From the NCBI GenBank assembly GCA_027694045.1, contig JAQEWB010000005.1, positions 62,001 to 126,000 of the forward strand: a stretch of DNA of 64,000 bases, in the 5' to 3' direction. Of the stretch, positions 63,295 to 64,000 are shown piece by piece. The first letter of the stretch is position 1. Each line of letters opens with the position of its first letter. Both the position numbers and the translations under genes were made by a program. The notes below the pieces were generated by a model, which saw only the letters and a program-made list of their open reading frames with translations, was not told the origin of the DNA and made no database searches. This DNA comes from Bacillaceae bacterium OF18-1A (GTDB taxonomy: Bacteria > Bacillota > Bacilli > Bacillales > Bacillaceae_G).

Positions 63295-64000
63295 ATGAAA
63301 GCATTACTTTGGCATAATCAACGTGATGTACGAGTAGAAGAAGTACCAGAACCAACTGTACGACCAGGAGCAGTGAAAATTAAAGTTAAATGGTGTGGTA
63401 TTTGTGGAACAGATTTGCATGAATATTTAGCAGGACCGATTTTTATTCCGACAGAAGAGCATCCATTAACACACGTGAAAGCACCAGTCATTTTAGGTCA
63501 TGAGTTTAGCGGTGAGGTAGTTGAAATTGGTGAAGGAGTTACATCTCATAAAGTGGGAGACCGTGTTGTTGTAGAACCAATTTATTCTTGTGGTAAATGT
63601 GAAGCTTGTAAACATGGACATTATAATGTTTGTGAACAGCTTGTTTTCCACGGTCTTGGTGGAGACGGCGGTGGTTTCTCTGAATATACAGTAGTACCAG
63701 AAGATATGGTTCACCATATCCCAGATGAAATGACGTATGAACAAGGAGCACTTGTAGAACCAGCAGCAGTAGCGGTTCATGCAGTACGTCAAAGTAAGTT
63801 AAAAGAAGGAGAAGCAGTAGCTGTATTTGGTTGTGGTCCAATCGGCCTTCTTGTTATCCAAGCAGCAAAAGCGGCAGGTGCAACTCCTGTCATCGCAGTG
63901 GAACTTTCTAAAGAACGTCAAGAGTTAGCGAAATTAGCAGGTGCGGATTACGTATTAAATCCAGCAACTCAAGATGTATTAGCAGAAATTCGTAACTTAA
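63295..64000 (+). CDS. bdhA: (R,R)-butanediol dehydrogenase / zinc alcohol dehydrogenase, 5' part
   Basis: 235 residues are visible before the window edge; the family is ~350. Zinc MDR dehydrogenase: catalytic-site CGICGTDLHEY and GHEFSGEVVEIGEGV, structural-zinc cysteines in CGKCEACKHGHYNVC, and NAD-binding GCGPIGLL. The insert FIPTEEHPLTHVKAPVILGHE is typical of butanediol dehydrogenases, which reduce acetoin to 2,3-butanediol with NADH. GAGAGGGATG before ATG. Other polyol dehydrogenases (sorbitol, threonine) are the alternatives. Confidence 0.87.
   Translation, partial: MKALLWHNQRDVRVEEVPEPTVRPGAVKIKVKWCGICGTDLHEYLAGPIFIPTEEHPLTHVKAPVILGHEFSGEVVEIGEGVTSHKVGDRVVVEPIYSCGKCEACKHGHYNVCEQLVFHGLGGDGGGFSEYTVVPEDMVHHIPDEMTYEQGALVEPAAVAVHAVRQSKLKEGEAVAVFGCGPIGLLVIQAAKAAGATPVIAVELSKERQELAKLAGADYVLNPATQDVLAEIRNL

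Noticed and set aside
1..64000. CRISPR array, prophage, insertion sequence, tRNA or rRNA genes
   Set aside because: No regularly spaced direct repeats, phage structural genes, transposase frames, cloverleaf-like sequences or rRNA blocks seen; the only mobile-type DNA is the bcr1 family, which encodes no protein.

Overview
The window is a stretch of Bacillus cereus group chromosome (B. cereus, B. anthracis or B. thuringiensis type). The reasons are low-GC DNA with strong AGGAGG-type ribosome sites, sporulation and germination genes (sspH-like SASP, a gerA-family operon), a secreted InhA-type M6 metalloprotease, a PagR-like regulator, and several full and decayed copies of a ~157-bp repeat that I recognise as bcr1, specific to this group. 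It looks like stable core chromosome: there are no phage genes, transposases, tRNA/rRNA genes or CRISPR arrays.

Layout. 1-4055: end of a CBS-domain membrane protein gene, aspartase, and a lactate permease facing back with two tandem Rex-type operators just downstream of its promoter. 4056-7170: PagR/ArsR-like regulator, sspH-like spore protein, POT-family peptide transporter. 7175-11199: a siderophore uptake locus, with the binding lipoprotein divergent from two permeases and an ATPase across a Fur-like box. 11230-15439: methyltransferase, threonine catabolism pair (kbl plus SDR-type threonine dehydrogenase), PyrE-like phosphoribosyltransferase and Nudix pair. 15479-19914: VWA protein/MoxR ATPase pair and cardiolipin synthase. 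20357-22837: His/Gly-rich small protein and a PAS-GGDEF-EAL protein. 22866-24562: an APC amino-acid permease behind a leader that encodes a 19-residue peptide with four consecutive His codons, followed by mutually exclusive hairpins and a terminator. 24714-28750: treR-treP-treC. 28781-32475: gerK-type germinant receptor operon. 32613-42353: a kinase-like phosphotransferase, an alanine/Na+ symporter, a glutamine-type ABC operon, an amino-acid permease with an OsmC protein, a HIT protein, and a WYL regulator divergent from a DHFR-like gene. 42520-48467: two-component system, divergent cell-wall-binding-repeat lipoprotein, SulP permease, UspA, and a 38-residue membrane peptide. 48584-52302: GlpT, MarR regulator and drug-efflux MFS. 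52439-58776: complete ribose operon rbsRKDACB plus a TalC-type transaldolase. 58777-64000: inhA2-type protease with a long, element-filled leader, an MFS transporter, and the start of a butanediol dehydrogenase gene.

How it works together. Much of the window is nutrient sensing and uptake (lactate, peptides, iron, trehalose, amino acids, ribose, glycerol-3-phosphate) under recognisable control sites: Rex, Fur, CcpA/cre, CodY, TreR, RbsR and MarR-type palindromes. The most unusual item is the histidine-codon leader before the APC permease at 22866, because amino-acid control in Bacillus is normally by T-boxes or riboswitches. The second is the inhA2 leader, which holds a near-consensus PlcR box, a terminator-like hairpin and two bcr1 copies before the start codon. 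Several bcr1 copies or relicts touch stop codons or terminator T-tracts.
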